Shown: piece by piece, positions 22,268 through 35,373 of the stretch | Numbering within the stretch: position 1 is the stretch's first letter | Layout of the letters: every line of letters starts with the position of its first letter | Source of the DNA: Primulina eburnea | Taxonomy: Eukaryota; Streptophyta; Magnoliopsida; Lamiales; Gesneriaceae | DNA: 64,000 nt | Direction of reading: 5' to 3' | NCBI RefSeq assembly: GCF_022965805.1 | Contig: NC_133104.1 | Span: forward strand, 38,050,682-38,114,681 | Notes under the pieces: model-generated | Seen by the model: the letters and a program-made list of their open reading frames with translations, nothing else | Told to the model about the DNA's origin: nothing | The model's database searches: none | Position numbers and translations under genes: made by a program

Positions 22268-24212
22268 ATGGCTTTTACAATCAAGCAAACTTCTTTGATA
22301 GTGGCGACTCTTGGGGTGCTTTCCTTCATATTTGGAGTTATTGCGGAGAACAAGAAGGTTGTCTTTTTATTATGTATGAAAATTATATAATTGATGCTTT
22401 TTCCCAGTGCTCTTTTGATACTTACATGTTAATGTATATGCGGTATTGGAATAAATTTGTTTTTTCTGTGACTAAGCAATTCGACGAGCTGACAATTGTT
22501 ATTTTGGTATTGGATTTTAAGAAAATAAATATTCTTATTCCAGTTTACTTTCTGTATTAGAATGTGGAATAGATTCTTGCTCTTACTTTGGTGGATTGAT
22601 TCTGTGAGAGTAGATCGAAAGGAAAGTAGAATGATTGAGATCTTTCCTTTTGGAATAGAAAAAAACAGTTGTTTGGGTGTTCAATCGATATGTAATTTAT
22701 GCAGACTCAATCATCTTCTTGAGTTTATGGATTTTTGTTCTATGTTGTGTGTCTGTCATCTACCAGAATCTGAAAATTGCTTTTTCCATGTCCGATGTGC
22801 ACTCTCCATTAGGGTATGGTGATTTTTTTTGAAACGTTTTTGAGTGTGTCCGTACTCCGTATCAACTTTCTTGGGGAATTTAAGTGTTATTTTGCATTCG
22901 GAACTCAAAACGTTTTCATTACTTGTTACATCTACTCGTACCAAGCAGTAGTAGCTAGATGAGACTAGATAAGCAAAAGATTTTTTCTTTAATTGTTTCT
23001 CATGATGAGATGTTTTGCCTCATGGTTGGCTTGTATCGCTATCCGTCTTTTCCCCTTTCAGTATCTTGTTTTCACCAGTATCACACCGCTTTATTTTAGT
23101 TTAAAAGTAGTGAACCCTGATGTTTTCTGTTATCTTCTACTCATATCTTGCAGCCGGCATCTGGCAACATCATAACTGGGAAGAGCTTTGTCATTTGCAA
23201 GTATCCAGCTGACCCTACCGTTGTCTTGGGTTATTTGTCTGTTGCTTTCCTTGCCGTCTCCACTGGGTTTAGTTATTTCGCCTTGTTCTATCCATACAAA
23301 GGAAAGTCAATTCCACAGGCAGCTCTATTCCAAAACACAAGCTTTCTCATCTTCTTCAATGTTGCTTTGTGAGTGTACTTCTAAGCATTTTATATTATTT
23401 AACATCCCCCCTCCAAACCCCACCCTTGATCTTATTTTGGTTTAATGACTCTTTTCTTGTTTTATTATAGTCCTTTATCTCCTTGTCGTTTTTGTTAGAG
23501 TAAATTATATGGACACCTGTTTCGGTCTTGTTTAATTAGAGCCCACTTGCCCAGTTGATACTGGTTATGACAATCAGAGGATTGAATGTTGATAATTTTT
23601 TCAAAAAAGATTGCTTAGCTCTAGGGGATTAAAGTATACTTCAAGCTGTATTAAAGTAGTTGAATGAAAGACAAGTAAACAGAGGATTGTTTTTGTATAT
23701 GAACCAATAAAATGCGGGCGTTCAAGAAATTGTCAGGCTATTAGGCTGAGAGCCGAGATGGACTAGTTTTTAAGATTTGAGAGATTCTTGATTTTATAAA
23801 AAAACATTTTACAGTTAATTGTAGAACTGATGTGATAGATCAATTTTTTTGGCTAATTTATTTGTCATAATCCATCCGTCGTATCCTACCGCTCTTATTT
23901 CTTTGCTCGTTATGTATTCCTGGTTTATCATTCAGGGCGACTACTGGTTTGGCTGCCACATTGTTGTTATGGCCGACCATCACAGAACAACTTCACCAGG
24001 TCCGCAACGTCCATCACAATCTTGCAACCGAGTGCCCCACGGCCAAGACTGGTCTTCTAGGTGGAGGGGCGTTTTTATCTCTTGATTCTTGCCTATTCTG
24101 GCTCGTTGCATTGATGTTAGCTGACAATGCCCGAGAGGATTACTTTGGAGATTCCGTCGAGAAAACTGCTACCGGTTATGGCACTGATGATGCTATAAAA
24201 GGCAGTGCCTAA
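22268..24212 (+). CDS. DUF1218 family four-helix membrane protein
   Basis: Three exons with GT-AG borders: 22268-22357, 23154-23368, 23936-24212, giving 193 residues. Features: hydrophobic segments at about residues 8-26, 53-76, 86-113 and 148-167; the conserved ICKYP stretch after the first helix; NVHH and TECPTAKTGLLGGGAF before the last helix; an acidic and Ser/Thr-rich tail. These are marks of the plant DUF1218 family, which includes MODIFYING WALL LIGNIN proteins and related leaf-patterning factors, thought to act in the endomembrane system. Residues 1-26 may be a signal anchor. All exons are in frame with no stop, so it looks functional. Which DUF1218 subgroup it belongs to cannot be told here. 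Confidence 0.92.
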
Positions 24213-25293
24213 AGCACGCAATTATTTCTATTTTCCATATAGATTCCGAATGTGGTATTTGAAGACTATAATATTATCTGTTATACATTGTATTATTCGA
24301 ATCTTAAACTGTATTTAGTCCAATTTGGCGTTCTCTTTTTCTTTGATTCCATCTGTTTGTCAAAGTTCAGTTTCTTCAATCTTTTTCATGTATGTTTCTG
24401 CATCGTGCATGGTTATAAAATGAACAATACAATAAAAAATATATTTGTATAATATTTTGGCAAATAAATATTATTTTTTTGGAAAATAATTTTCTGGCAA
24501 AATTAAGTAATTTCGTCATCGGAATTTATGCACATAAAATCCCAGCATCTTCTAAAATATACACACTTGCGGGTGTCAAAATCAAACATGATCCACCAAC
24601 CCAATACAGTTCAATTCGAAAAAACTCAGATTTGGATTTGGGGTTTTCAGGTTCGGGTCAGATCTGGTTGGACCTGATAGCTGATCTGAAAAAAATGATC
24701 GGGCTGAGTGAGTCCGAAAATTTATTTATTTTTTAAAAATTTTAATTAATAAATATTTCCTACATTTTTATATATTGTATGCCTGAAATTTTTTTTGTTG
24801 TATATTTATATCATAAATTTTCATAATTTGATATTTATTTTGAACATTTTTTATTTTTTATATAATTATTTATTTGATTTAGTAAATATACTTTATTTTT
24901 TTACAATCAGACTTTCAAATTTAGATTATATATATGAGGGAGATTTTGTTATTATATTTTTAAACTAATTTTTTTTTTTTTTCTTTAAAAAATTTAAAAA
25001 AATTCAAAATCGGGTTATACGGATTGATCGGATTGATTCGAGTTCAGGTTCGAGTTGAGATTTTTCGGGTTGACTCGGGTTCGAGTTGGACAATTTTTGA
25101 ATAGTACTATTGCTCAATCCGATCCAATCCACCCAACCCACTCGAATTGACACTCATGTTCTGAAATATTCTCATGTAGATGTGTGCATGAGGACACTGG
25201 TTAATGTGATCTTTCACCTCTTAAACATCGAAGGTCAAATTTTTTTGCCAATCAGTAATTCAGAATTAAAAGCATTCTTCCTCATGTTACGTA
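24213..25293. other. AT-rich intergenic DNA, possible MITE
   Basis: No gene seen. GGGTGTCAAA at 24571 and its inverse TTGACACTC near 25147 could be the ends of a decayed hAT-type MITE of about 585 bp; the inner edges are both rich in GGTTCG-like words. No matching target duplication was found. Confidence 0.35.
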
Positions 25294-25298
25294 TGAAC

Positions 25299-25768
25299 TG
25301 TTGGGGAAAACCCATAAACCGCAGAATCCATCACGTTAAATCATTAAGAATTTGACTAAAAACTTAAGCGGAAGCGTACCCGAAGCCATAATCCTGAATT
25401 GTTTAGAACGAGTCTTGATCTTCCAGATCTACGCGCTCTTTCCTTGAGATAATCCTTTAGTTTCTCTTCAGAACTATTTTCTTAATGTGGGAGAGAATAG
25501 TGAAAGTGACAACGCGAGATCTGGGGACCATGACCCTTATTTATAGATAATGTTTATCAATATCTTTTGATATTTTTGTTTTAGTCCATCATAAAAACAT
25601 AAATTACACTTATGTCTCTACACATTAAAGGCCCACAACCCATTAGATACATTAAACCCCAATAACCCGAAACATTAATTGATCACTTAATTTTGGGCTT
25701 AACTTAACAGACAACCCACACACATAATTATTCACATATAAGCCCTATATAAATAAATTGATCCAACA
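25299..25768 (-). mobile_element. 3' LTR of the second copia element
   Basis: 470 bp from TGTTGGGGAAAA to TGATCCAACA on the plus strand. The adjoining purine tract on the minus strand marks it as the 3' LTR. Confidence 0.93.
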
Positions 25769-26188
25769 ATCTCCCACTTGGGCTATATGTGCAACTTTAT
25801 AATTATGTTTGTGAAAATAACCTTATGAGCTCAAAATTGTTGTCATTCCGAAATGTATCTATTACCAATCCGGTCCATCAATCACATCAACATAGGATCA
25901 AAGCAGTCTTCGCTACACTCAAGGTAACTAGACTCATCAATGGTCACATATGCCAACACAACTGAATGACATGGATCATGAAGTGGATGTGTAGCATGGA
26001 AATTTCATGCAATGTGACCGTAACATGCCTATTTCCAACTGGTCCTCCCTTAACCTTATTGAGATCAAACTTTAAACCATAATCAGAGTGTGACTTAACT
26101 TGAAATTTATTTCTGCAGAAAATAAATTTACATAAATGTAACTGAAAAATGTCTACAACTGAAAAGCATTTAAAATAACAAACTCCCA

Positions 26189-29100
26189 CTAAAACTGAAT
26201 TTTCTCAATTGACGTAACACCCATACTAGCAGTGTGCTCATGAAACTGTTTGGGTGGTAGTCCCTTAGTAAACGGATCCGCAACCATGGAGTTTGTACCG
26301 ATATGCTCAATAGACAACTTTCCACTCTGAATTCTTTCTTTAACAACCAGAAACTTGATGTCAATGTGTTTTGACTTCGTCGAGCTCCTGTTGTTATTGG
26401 AATACATAACTGCTGATTTATTGTCACAATGTAATCTTAGTGGCTTTTCAATGCCATCAACAATGCGCAGTCCTGTGACAAAATTTTGCAGCCATATTCC
26501 ATGATTGGATGCCTCATAACACGCTACAAACTCAGCTGCCATGGTGGAAGAGGCTATAAGAGACTGTTTAGCACTCTTCCAGGAAATGGCACCTCCAGCA
26601 AGGAGATAGATGTAGCCTGACGTGGATTTCATACTATCTTGGCATCCAAGCAAAATCGGAGTCAGTATACCCAATGATCTCAAGCTAATCCAACCTCCGA
26701 TATATGAGCATGTAATCTTTTGTTCTCTGTAGGTACCGTAAGACCCTTTTGACTGCTTTCCAATGTTCCACTTCTGGATTACTTAAATATCGTCCCAACA
26801 TTCCTGTCACGTACGCAATATCTGGACGTGTACAAACCTGAGCATACATCAGACTCCCCACTGCAGATGCATAGGGAATCTTCTGCATTTCTTTTTCTTC
26901 AAAATCATTCTTTGGGCATTGTTTGAGACTAAATTTGTCTCCCTTAGCCACAGGGGTATCCGTTGGTTTACAATCTTGCATCCCATATCGCTTGAGAACT
27001 TTCTCGATATAGCCTTTCTGAGATAATCCAAGAATACCTCGAGAACGATCCCGATGTATCTGAATACCCAGTACGAAAGATGCATCACCAAGATCTTTCA
27101 TCTCAAAATTCTTAGTTAGAAATCTCTTGGTGTCATGCAATAACCCTATATCATTGCTAGCGAGTAGGATGTCATCAACATATAAAACCAGAAAAATGTA
27201 CTTACTCCCACTGAACTTATGGTACACACAATCATCAACCAAATTCATCTCAAAACCAAACGAGATGATCACTTGATGAAATTTGAAATACCATTGTCGA
27301 GATGCCTGCTTGAGCCCATAGATGGATTTCTTTAATTTGCAAACCATATTATTTGTGTCTTTGGACACAAAATTTTCTGGCTGCACCATATAAATCGTTT
27401 CATCAATGTTACCATTCAGAAACGCGGTCTTTACATCCATCTGATGAAGCTCAAGATCGAAATGCGCCACCAAATCCATTATAATCCTTAAAGAGTCTTT
27501 CGAAGAAACCGGAGAGAAAGTCTCTTTATAATCAATGCCTTCTTTCTGTGTAAAGCCTTTAGCAACAAGACTGAGCCTTATATCTTTCCACATTGCCTTT
27601 TGAATCCCTCTTGGTTTTAAATATCCATTTACAACCAATGGTCTTCGAACCTTTAGGCAATGGGACAAGATCCCATACGTCATTGTCCTTCATGGACTTT
27701 ATCTCTTCATTCATGGCATCATTCCACTTTTGAGAGTTAGAACTTTCCATGGCTTGACGGAAGTTAATAGGATCATCCTCCATCAATCCAATGTCTGCCT
27801 CATGTTCTTGAAGAAATACAATGTAATCATCTGGCACTGCATTTCTCCGCTCTCTAGTGGATCTCCTTAATGGCATAGGTTCTAGAGGTGCTTGAGTTTG
27901 TTCATCTGGAATGGGAGGATCTCTAATATTGTCTTCTTGTATTGTGTCTTGGTCAAAGTGAGGAATATGATCCTGATCAATGTCCAAGACACCTGTGGGA
28001 ATATTTACATATTCCTCTTCAAAGACAATATCCCTTACTTTATCTCCCCCCGCAAACTCAACATCCTCAAAGAACCGGGCATTTCCTGACTCAAAAATCG
28101 ACTTACTCGTGGGATCATAAAACTTGTACCCCCTGGATCTTTCAGAGTATCCAATAAAATAACAACTAACTGTCCTTGAGTCCAGTTTCTTTTCATTAGG
28201 CTTGTAAGGCCTTGCCTCAGCTGGACATCCCCAAACGTGCAGATGCTTAAGACTAGGCTTTTTACTCGTCCAAAGTTCATAAGGGGTTTTGGTCGCTGCT
28301 TTAGTTGGAACCCTATTAAGGATATATGCTGCGGTCTTTAGTGCTTCTCCCCAGAGTGATTCTGGTAAGGTAGAATGACTGATCATACTCCTCACCATGT
28401 CCTTAAGCGTTCTGTTTCGTCTTTCAGCAACACCATTCATAGTGGGCGAACCCGACATAGTGTACTGTGGGACGATACCGCATTCCTCTAGGAATCTAGC
28501 AAAAGATCCTGGACGTTGTTCACCTGAACCGTCATATCTACCATAGTATTCACCACCACGGTCAGATCTAACGCTTTTAATCTTTAAGCCAAGTTGATTT
28601 TCAACTTCAGCTTTATAGCTTTTGAACACATCCAGTGACTGTGCCTTTTCATGAATGAGATAAATGAAGCCATATCTTGAAAAATCGTCTGTGAACGTTA
28701 TAAAATATTGTTGACCGTTCCAAGAAGCCGAAGGGAATAGTCCACAAATATCAGTATGTATAAGTTCTAAGACGCTTGAACACCTATTGACTTCAAATCT
28801 CCTTTTGTTGGTTTGTTTTCCCTTTATACAATTAACACAATTATTAAAATTTGTGTAATCTAAAGGTTCGAGAATTTCGTCTGACACAAGTCTCCTTATT
28901 CTCTTTTCAGAGATATGACCCAATCTTTTGTGCCATAACGCAGCTAAATTCTCACTGGTTAATTTTCTTTTAGTGCCTCTACTTGTTTGAAGGGTTTCAT
29001 TAAATGAAGCAATAACATCCAAAGAATAAAGATTATCGTATCCTGATAAAGAACCAGAACCAACCAATTTTGTATCGAGAAACAAACTGAAAATTCCATT

Positions 29101-30302
29101 TCAAAAGAACAAGAATAACCAAATTTGTCCAATGCAGAAATGGAAATCAAATTCCGTCTAAAAGACGGTACAACAAATGTTTCATAAAGATCCAAATATA
29201 TTCCAGTCTTTAACAATAATCTAAATTTTCCTATCGCCTCAACTTCAACTTTGTTGCCGTCACCAACATAGATGAATCTTTCAGCATCACTTGGTTTTCG
29301 GCAATCCAGGCAACCCTGCATAGACACACTGATGTGAGTTGTTGCACCAGAATCTATCCACCATGTGTGTCTAGGCACTGAAGTTAAATTAACCTCAGAA
29401 CAAACCATATTCAGAAGCATACCTTTCTTAGCACGCCAAGCGTGATAATTACTGCACTGCTTCTTCATATGCCCATCACTGCCACAGAAAAAACAACCAG
29501 AACTTTGAGAATCACTAGGATTCTTCTGTTGTTTCTTCGGAGGCAGTGTATCCGCAGCTTCTTTATCCTTTCTTTTCTTTCCTTTAACCTTCGAGGTGGA
29601 GGCATAATGAGCACTTTCTGTCTTGTCTTGCTTCAACCTTTCCTCTTCCTGGACACAGTGCGAGATGAGCTCATTCAGAGACCAAGTATCTTTCTGACAG
29701 TTATAGCTCACCTTGAACTGGTTAAACTGAGAAGGAAGATATATCAAAACCAGATGCACTAGCAAGTCCTCAGAGAGGTTAAGCTTCAATGCTTTTAATC
29801 TTGAAGCAAGATGAGACATTTCCATAATGTACTCCTTGATGTTGCCCTTACCCCTGTACCTCATTGAAATGAGGCTTGCCAAAAGTGTACCAATTTCAGA
29901 CTTTTCACTTTTAGCAAACCTCTTTTCGAGGTCTTGAAGGAAAGCCTTAGCCGTAGCAATGTCGCTAGACATTGTGCCCCTGATTGTTTCTGGAATGGCC
30001 TTCTTCATGATCATCATACACATGCGATTAGATCTCTCCCACCTTTCAAACTCCCTCTTTTCATCAGAGGTACTCTTATCCGTAATGGCGGGAGGAGAGT
30101 CAATCCTTATCGCAAGGTCTAAATCTATGACTCCGAGAACTATCAATAAATTCTCTTGCCACGATTTAAAATTCGAGCCATTTAACATAGGAATAGAATT
30201 TATGTTGGAATGAATATTAGTAAGAGTCAAATCTGAACAGAGAACAAAAACACAACATACATGCTCAACCAAATATCCAAATAAAATAATCAATAAATTC
30301 AA
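26189..30302 (-). pseudogene. Copia gag-pol, frameshifted
   Basis: On the minus strand, gag with a CCHC knuckle (CFFCGSDGHMKKQC) near 29460-29500, protease WIDSGAT near 29360, integrase with [14 protein letters not shown] and [11 protein letters not shown] (about 28400-28770), reverse transcriptase with LYVDDILLAS near 27180, and RNase H ending at 26189 with the DIKFLVVKE and [10 protein letters not shown] motifs. Breaks: frameshifts near 29085 and 27567, a stop near 26685 and a frameshift near 26655. The domain set is complete, so damage is recent and small. Gag probably begins a little inside the open frame, which has an odd hydrophobic N-terminus. Confidence 0.9.
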
Positions 30303-31205
30303 ACAATGTAAATCCCATAACAGAATATCGTGCGCTCCATTAATGTTTTATCTTTGGACAAAATATTAACTTGTAAGTGATATCTTGGTGCAGCAGTCAA
30401 ACACTGATAGTAAATATCATATCAAATAACAATCTTCCTTTGGGCCGATTTATTATTTACATGAAAAACCGAACAACTATCACATGTTTACCACCACAAG
30501 TGCATATGTAATTATATTAAATATTAACCTTCCTTTGGACCGATCAATATTCATATAAATCACATGTGCCTAAAATCTTTTTGTATTTCAAAATAAAATT
30601 AATTTCCATAAAAGAGGTCACTTTGGCGACATTTTATTTCAATTAATCAATTTCAAAAATACATATAACCTTATCATTATTTGAATTAATGAATATTTAA
30701 CCTTAACCGAATAAACCTGAGACGGAAAAATTTTTTTTTAAAAAAAATTCCGAAATTCCGTACGGGTCGGGTCGACCCGGTCAGTACGACCCGACCCGAC
30801 CCGACCCGAATCCGTACGGTCCGAACCGGACCCGTCCGACCCGGCCCGAACTAGATCCGTCCGCCCCGGCCCGTAACCGTACCTTTTTTTTTAAAAAAAA
30901 AATCCGAATCTTTAAAATTTTCAACCAAATCTTCTTTACCAAAAAAACTGAAACTTTAAAAGATTTGATTTTCAACCAAAATATTTTCCAGATCTGAAAC
31001 CATATCAAGAAATTTTCAGATCTAAACAAAAATATTTTCCAGATCTGAAACCATATCAAAATATTTTCAGATCTGAAAGCATATCAATGTATTTTCCAGA
31101 TCTGAAGCCATATAAAAAAAAATTTAAATAAAATTTTATTTTTCAGATCTGGATCCGAATAATATCCAAAACTGTACACAAATCTCAATGATTCAAACAT
31201 GAATG
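30303..31205 (-). other. Leader of the second copia element, with two repeat tracts
   Basis: About 900 bp without a gene. It holds a CCCGA-rich tract at about 30760-30870 and a tandem array of CAGATCTGAAACCATAT units at about 30985-31115. Confidence 0.7.
30985..31115. repeat. Tandem CAGATCTGAAACCATAT units in the copia leader
   Basis: Units of about 26-34 bp, each with ATTTTCCAGATCTGAA followed by (A/G)CCATAT or close variants, repeat four to five times. AGATCT is a palindrome, so every unit carries a small dyad. Confidence 0.8.
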
Positions 31206-31217
31206 ACTCTGATACCA
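31206..31217 (-). promoter_or_regulatory. Primer binding site, initiator tRNA-Met type
   Basis: On the minus strand TGGTATCAGAGT, two bases from the LTR edge; it matches the initiator tRNA-Met 3' end except for the last base. Confidence 0.85.
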
Positions 31218-31219
31218 CT

Positions 31220-31688
31220 TGTTGGGGAAAACCCATAAACCGCAGAATCCATCACGTTAAATCATTAAGAATTTGACTGAAAACTTAAGCGGAAGCGTAC
31301 CTGAAGCCATAATCCTGAATTGTTTAGAACGAGTCTTGATCTTCCAGATCTACACGCTCTTTCCTTGAGAGAATCCTTTAGTTTCTCTTCAGAATTATTT
31401 TCTTAATGGGGGAGAGAATAGTGAAAGTGACAACGCGAGATCTGGGGACCATGACCCTTATTTATAGATAATGTTTATCAATATCTTCTGATATTTCTGT
31501 TTTAGCTCATCATAAAAACATAAATTACACTTATGTCTCTACACATTAAAGGCCCACAACCCATTAGATACATTAAAGCCCAATAACCCGAAACATTAAT
31601 TGATCACTTAATTTTGGGCTTAACTTAACAGACAACCCACTCACATAATTATTCACATATAAGACCATATAAATAAATTGATCCAACA
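31220..31688 (-). mobile_element. 5' LTR of the second copia element
   Basis: 469 bp, nearly the same as the LTR at 25299-25768. A TATAAATA motif on the minus strand near 31461 fits its promoter. Confidence 0.93.
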
Positions 31689-31693
31689 TGAAC

Positions 31694-32245
31694 TTCTTTG
31701 TCCAATTCTTGTACATAAAATTTTAAAATTCATATGATCAGTAGTAATAAGATTAAATTTGGATACAATCTACTCTTGAGACGATCTCACATTTCTATAT
31801 ATATGAGATTAGTCAATCTGATTTATATATCTTATGAAAATTAATACTTTTGAAATAAAAAATATATTTTTCACGAGTTGTGCCAAGTCAGAGATCTGTA
31901 TCAAAAAATTGACTTTTAAGACTATCTAATATGAGTTTTTGTGTTCCTATACTTTTCAAATCAGCCTAAACCAGGAGTAATGATATTGATTTTTGTCATA
32001 TAGAAATTATCATTGAATCAATTATCTGAAAATAGTTTTTTATAAAACATTTATTGTTAAAGGATTTTAAATACACTCTTTTTCTTTGACAAAAAAAATA
32101 TCGTTTTGAAGAAATTGTTGTATAAAATAGCATGGTTTATTTTTATATATATCTTTTATCTAATTATTCTAATATAAATTTTTTTTGAGTAGGTTTATTG
32201 TAATTTTTTGTTGTTGTTCGGAGTCTATTTTTTTTTTGAAAATAC
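31694..32245. other. AT-rich intergenic DNA
   Basis: No gene or clear repeat seen between the copia element and the promoter region of the next gene. Confidence 0.5.
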
Positions 32246-32400
32246 GGGCCCATGATTAATCGGATAAATAGCCCAGCCCATAAATTGAAAGGGAAAATGT
32301 CTTCATAAAAATGAGACCTAAATCCTAACATTTCATCCCCATTTTCTGGGCCTTTCTATCCTGTGGAAATTGATATTTTTGGGTTCGCGGGTTAGGGTTT
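32246..32400 (+). promoter_or_regulatory. Site II elements and telo-box before the CWC21-like gene
   Basis: GGGCCCA at 32246, two TGGGCT on the minus strand at 32271-32280, TGGGCC at 32347-32352 and a telo-box TTAGGGTTT at 32392-32400. This pairing is known from plant promoters of ribosomal and other growth-related genes. Confidence 0.6.
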
Positions 32401-32453
32401 GCATCCACTCGATTCAGATACTGGGAGTTTCTTCAAAATCCGAAGCTCGAAAT

Positions 32454-35043
32454 ATGTACAACGGAATAGGATTGCAGACAGCGAGAGGTTCTGGCACCAA
32501 TGGCCATGTCCAAACCAACAAGTTCTTCATCAGGCCGAGGACCAACAAAGTTGCTATGGAGTCGAACAAAGGCTTCGAATCGGGTCAGGGAATGGCTGGC
32601 GTATCCCGAAAAGCCAATAAGGATATATTGGAGCACGACCGTAAGCGTAAGATTCAACTCAAGCTTCTTGTGTTGGAGGAGAAGCTGATCGATCAGGGTT
32701 ACACTGATGCGGAGATTGAGGAGAAGCTTGATGAGGCGAGGAAGTCGCTTGAGGCTAATGATAATGTTGATGAAGGGAGTAATTCAGCAGTCATCCCGGA
32801 AAGGTATTGAATTTTCTCGATTTCCTTTTTTTGTATAAGAATTGTTTCCGATTTGATTTGATTTTTTTTCGGTTCAGTATACTAATAATCTAGTATATAA
32901 ACCGTGAAGTACTGGGTATGGTATAGGTTTGAACTTGGGTATTTCGCATGAAATCCGTACATCTGTGTGAAGTAGGTAAAAATAATTGCGATTTTAGTAG
33001 GCATTTCCCCCTTTTGTGTCCCTTTATTTGTATGGTAAAAATCAACAAGCTTCTTGATTGTTTGAAGGATTTGGCCATTCGGTATCACTTGGTGTGACAT
33101 TCTGGGAAAGGTTTAAAATTGAAACAAGCAGCAAACTTTTCTTATCTTGAAGGCTTCAATTAAGACCGTTGGACCTTATTTTGATAAGATGTTGGTTTTC
33201 TGAACGGAAGTTATTGATTCAATCTGAGTGGAAATATCATTTCATAAATAAAATAATTTGAGTGAAGCTATGTATTATTTCTTGCAAACAAAGTATTCAT
33301 AGTTAACTATGGTGTTGCCCTTGCTGGTTATCTTCATATAAACCACAATAAATTTTGCTCGAACATATTTATGGAGCTTATGCTGGTTTGTCCTCCAATG
33401 CTGGGCATGAATTTATTTGGAAACCATTATATCTTGGCAATTAGCTTTTGAATTATGTATTGAATTAGTGTGGGTGTATTTTTTTCTGGTTAATTAGGGT
33501 TTCGGAGACGCAGACTCACCAGATTGCTGCATTGAAGGAAAAACAGATGGAAACGCTAAAAGCTGCTCTTGGAATAGAATCTGAAGGTGATAGAGAAAAG
33601 AAGCACTATGATGCCATGGCCACAAGCATTGAAGAGAATTATGATGAGGATGAACCAAGAAATGTTCACAAAAAGAATACTGCTGATATTCGTAAGCATC
33701 ATGTAAAGAATGTAAGAGATGAGAAGGATGACACGGAGAAGGTTTTTAAGACAAATACATCTAGCAGGGATGAACCCAAGTTTGACAGAGAGGACAAAAT
33801 CAGAGGGGTACACAATGATTCATCTGACTCAGACAGCGACCAGAAGCGTGGGAGAAAGGCAAAGAGTAAACCCAAGAAGGACAGTAGAAGAGCAGTTACC
33901 GATGATGATTCTAAGATTGGTGTTCGCAAGAGGAGGGAAGAGACATCAAGGACACAAAAAAAATCCGTAAAACACGATAGTGTTTCTTCTGGTTCAGAAT
34001 CTCAATCTGGGCATAGTTCTGATTCTGGTTCTGAGTCTGACCGTGACAAGCCTTATGGAAAAGCTCATAAGCGTTGTGATTCAGATGATGACAACTGTTC
34101 TGATTCCAGCCCCAATCGTTCAAAGCTAAAGCATCCTTCAAAACGCAGACGACGTGATGATTATAGTTCTGATGAAGACCGTGGGTACAAGACTAAAAAG
34201 TCAAAAAGCAAACGTCGCAGTTCTTATGATGATGATAGTTCCGATGAAGGCAATCACCATACTCAGAAGAGAACCCAGCCTAGGTACAGTAGGCAGCAGG
34301 TCTCTGATGGTAGTTCTGATGAAGGTCCAAAAAATAAGACTCGGAGGTTAAAAGGACCTTCGAGGAGCAAGCGGCATGCTTCTGATGATGAGCTCTATGA
34401 CAACAGATCAAAAAAAGATGATACGGAGAAGCATTCTAATAGAGCTGACGACACATTTAAGAAATTGGAACAACTGTATAAATCGAAGGAAGATGGATCT
34501 GGAGATGATCGTGACCGAGGAAGATGGGATGGACAACCTGATGGGAAGGCAAAAAAGTTATATCCAACAAAAGACAGGGGGAGTGGGGGTTCTGATATTG
34601 AATTGGATAGACAGAATAAATCATATAGGGAAGAGAATAATGCCAGATATTCAAGACCACCTAGACACAGTGGAAAAAACCTTGATACTGATGACCATGG
34701 GGATGCACTACGCAGTAGGAAGGAATCACGGCATGACGATAAGAGAGATGACCATTATCGTGAATATTATGGACGAAGTAGAAGAGAATGGGGAGATGAA
34801 GAAGACCTCCGTGGAAATAAACATGACAGAGATGGAGGTAAAGATTCAAGCAGAAAACATGAGGAAAAGTTAGAGCACCAACAGGTAAAACGTGGAAAAG
34901 ATGAGGAAGAGGAACACAGGAGTAGAAAAGATGAGAGAGAGAGAGGGAACACTTTGAAGAGAGCTAGGTATGATGATGCACGTTCTACAAGAAGAGATGA
35001 CGATAATCGGAATGATGATAGGAGGCCTAGACATCGGTCATAG
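32454..35043 (+). CDS. CWC21: CWC21/SRRM2-family pre-mRNA splicing factor with RS-rich tail
   Basis: Two exons, 32454-32803 and 33498-35043, joined in phase (VIPE-R-VSETQTHQ), giving 631 residues. The start at 32454 was chosen because the family begins MYNGIGLQTARGSGTNG. Residues about 55-102 form the cwf21 helical domain (DILEHDRKRKIQLK ... IEEKLDEAR), which contacts the Prp8 region of the active spliceosome in yeast Cwc21 and human SRRM2. Residues about 117-150 continue the conserved part; the rest is a long disordered tail of Lys, Arg, Asp and Ser with repeated SSDE and SD pairs. Yeast Cwc21 is short, so the tail is the plant and animal type extension. The coding part appears intact and expression in dividing tissue is suggested by the telo-box upstream. 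Confidence 0.9.
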
Positions 35044-35373
35044 TCCTGATTGATATGTCTTGCAATTGGAGACGAGGACGGTAAATTTAATTTCTGCTGC
35101 ATCTTGCACATTTATTTGCGAATCTTGAAATTAGTGTGTTAAGATTTGAGTTTCTTTGCCAGAATTTTTTGATTTTATGCGAACTATATTTTTTGTGGAG
35201 TTTCAATTTTCACACCAAAGGAAGTTGAATATTACTGGATTTACATCCTAATAACATCAGCCGTTGATCTGGCCATATAGATATTTCATGAGTCAACTCC
35301 CACACTGTTCAATGGCAAAATATATGTTACACGGGGAGAAGAACTCTCGGTGTAGCCACCTTCCATCTAGACC
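35044..35373 (+). other. Probable 3' UTR and downstream DNA of the CWC21-like gene
   Basis: AT-rich, with no supported ORF. The polyadenylation site cannot be placed. Confidence 0.4.

Larger units (their letters stand above)
25299..31688 (-). mobile_element. Complete Ty1/copia element with both LTRs
   Basis: LTRs at 25299-25768 and 31220-31688 in the same orientation, with perfect duplications TGAAC at 25294-25298 and 31689-31693. The element is 6390 bp. On the minus strand: 5' LTR, primer site TGGTATCAGAGT next to it, leader, gag-pol, and a purine tract (CCAAGTGGGAGAT) before the 3' LTR. The LTRs differ at about a dozen or more sites over 469 bp by eye, around 3%, so insertion is fairly recent. 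The coding region is broken in several places, so it cannot move by itself. Confidence 0.95.

Noticed and set aside
24571..25157. A firm hAT-type MITE call
   Set aside because: The inverted ends are weak (GGGTGTCAAA against GAGTGTCAAT) and no target duplication was found.
33556..34141. Minus-strand ORFs opposite the CWC21-like gene
   Set aside because: They mirror the acidic and Ser-rich low-complexity tail of the real exon.
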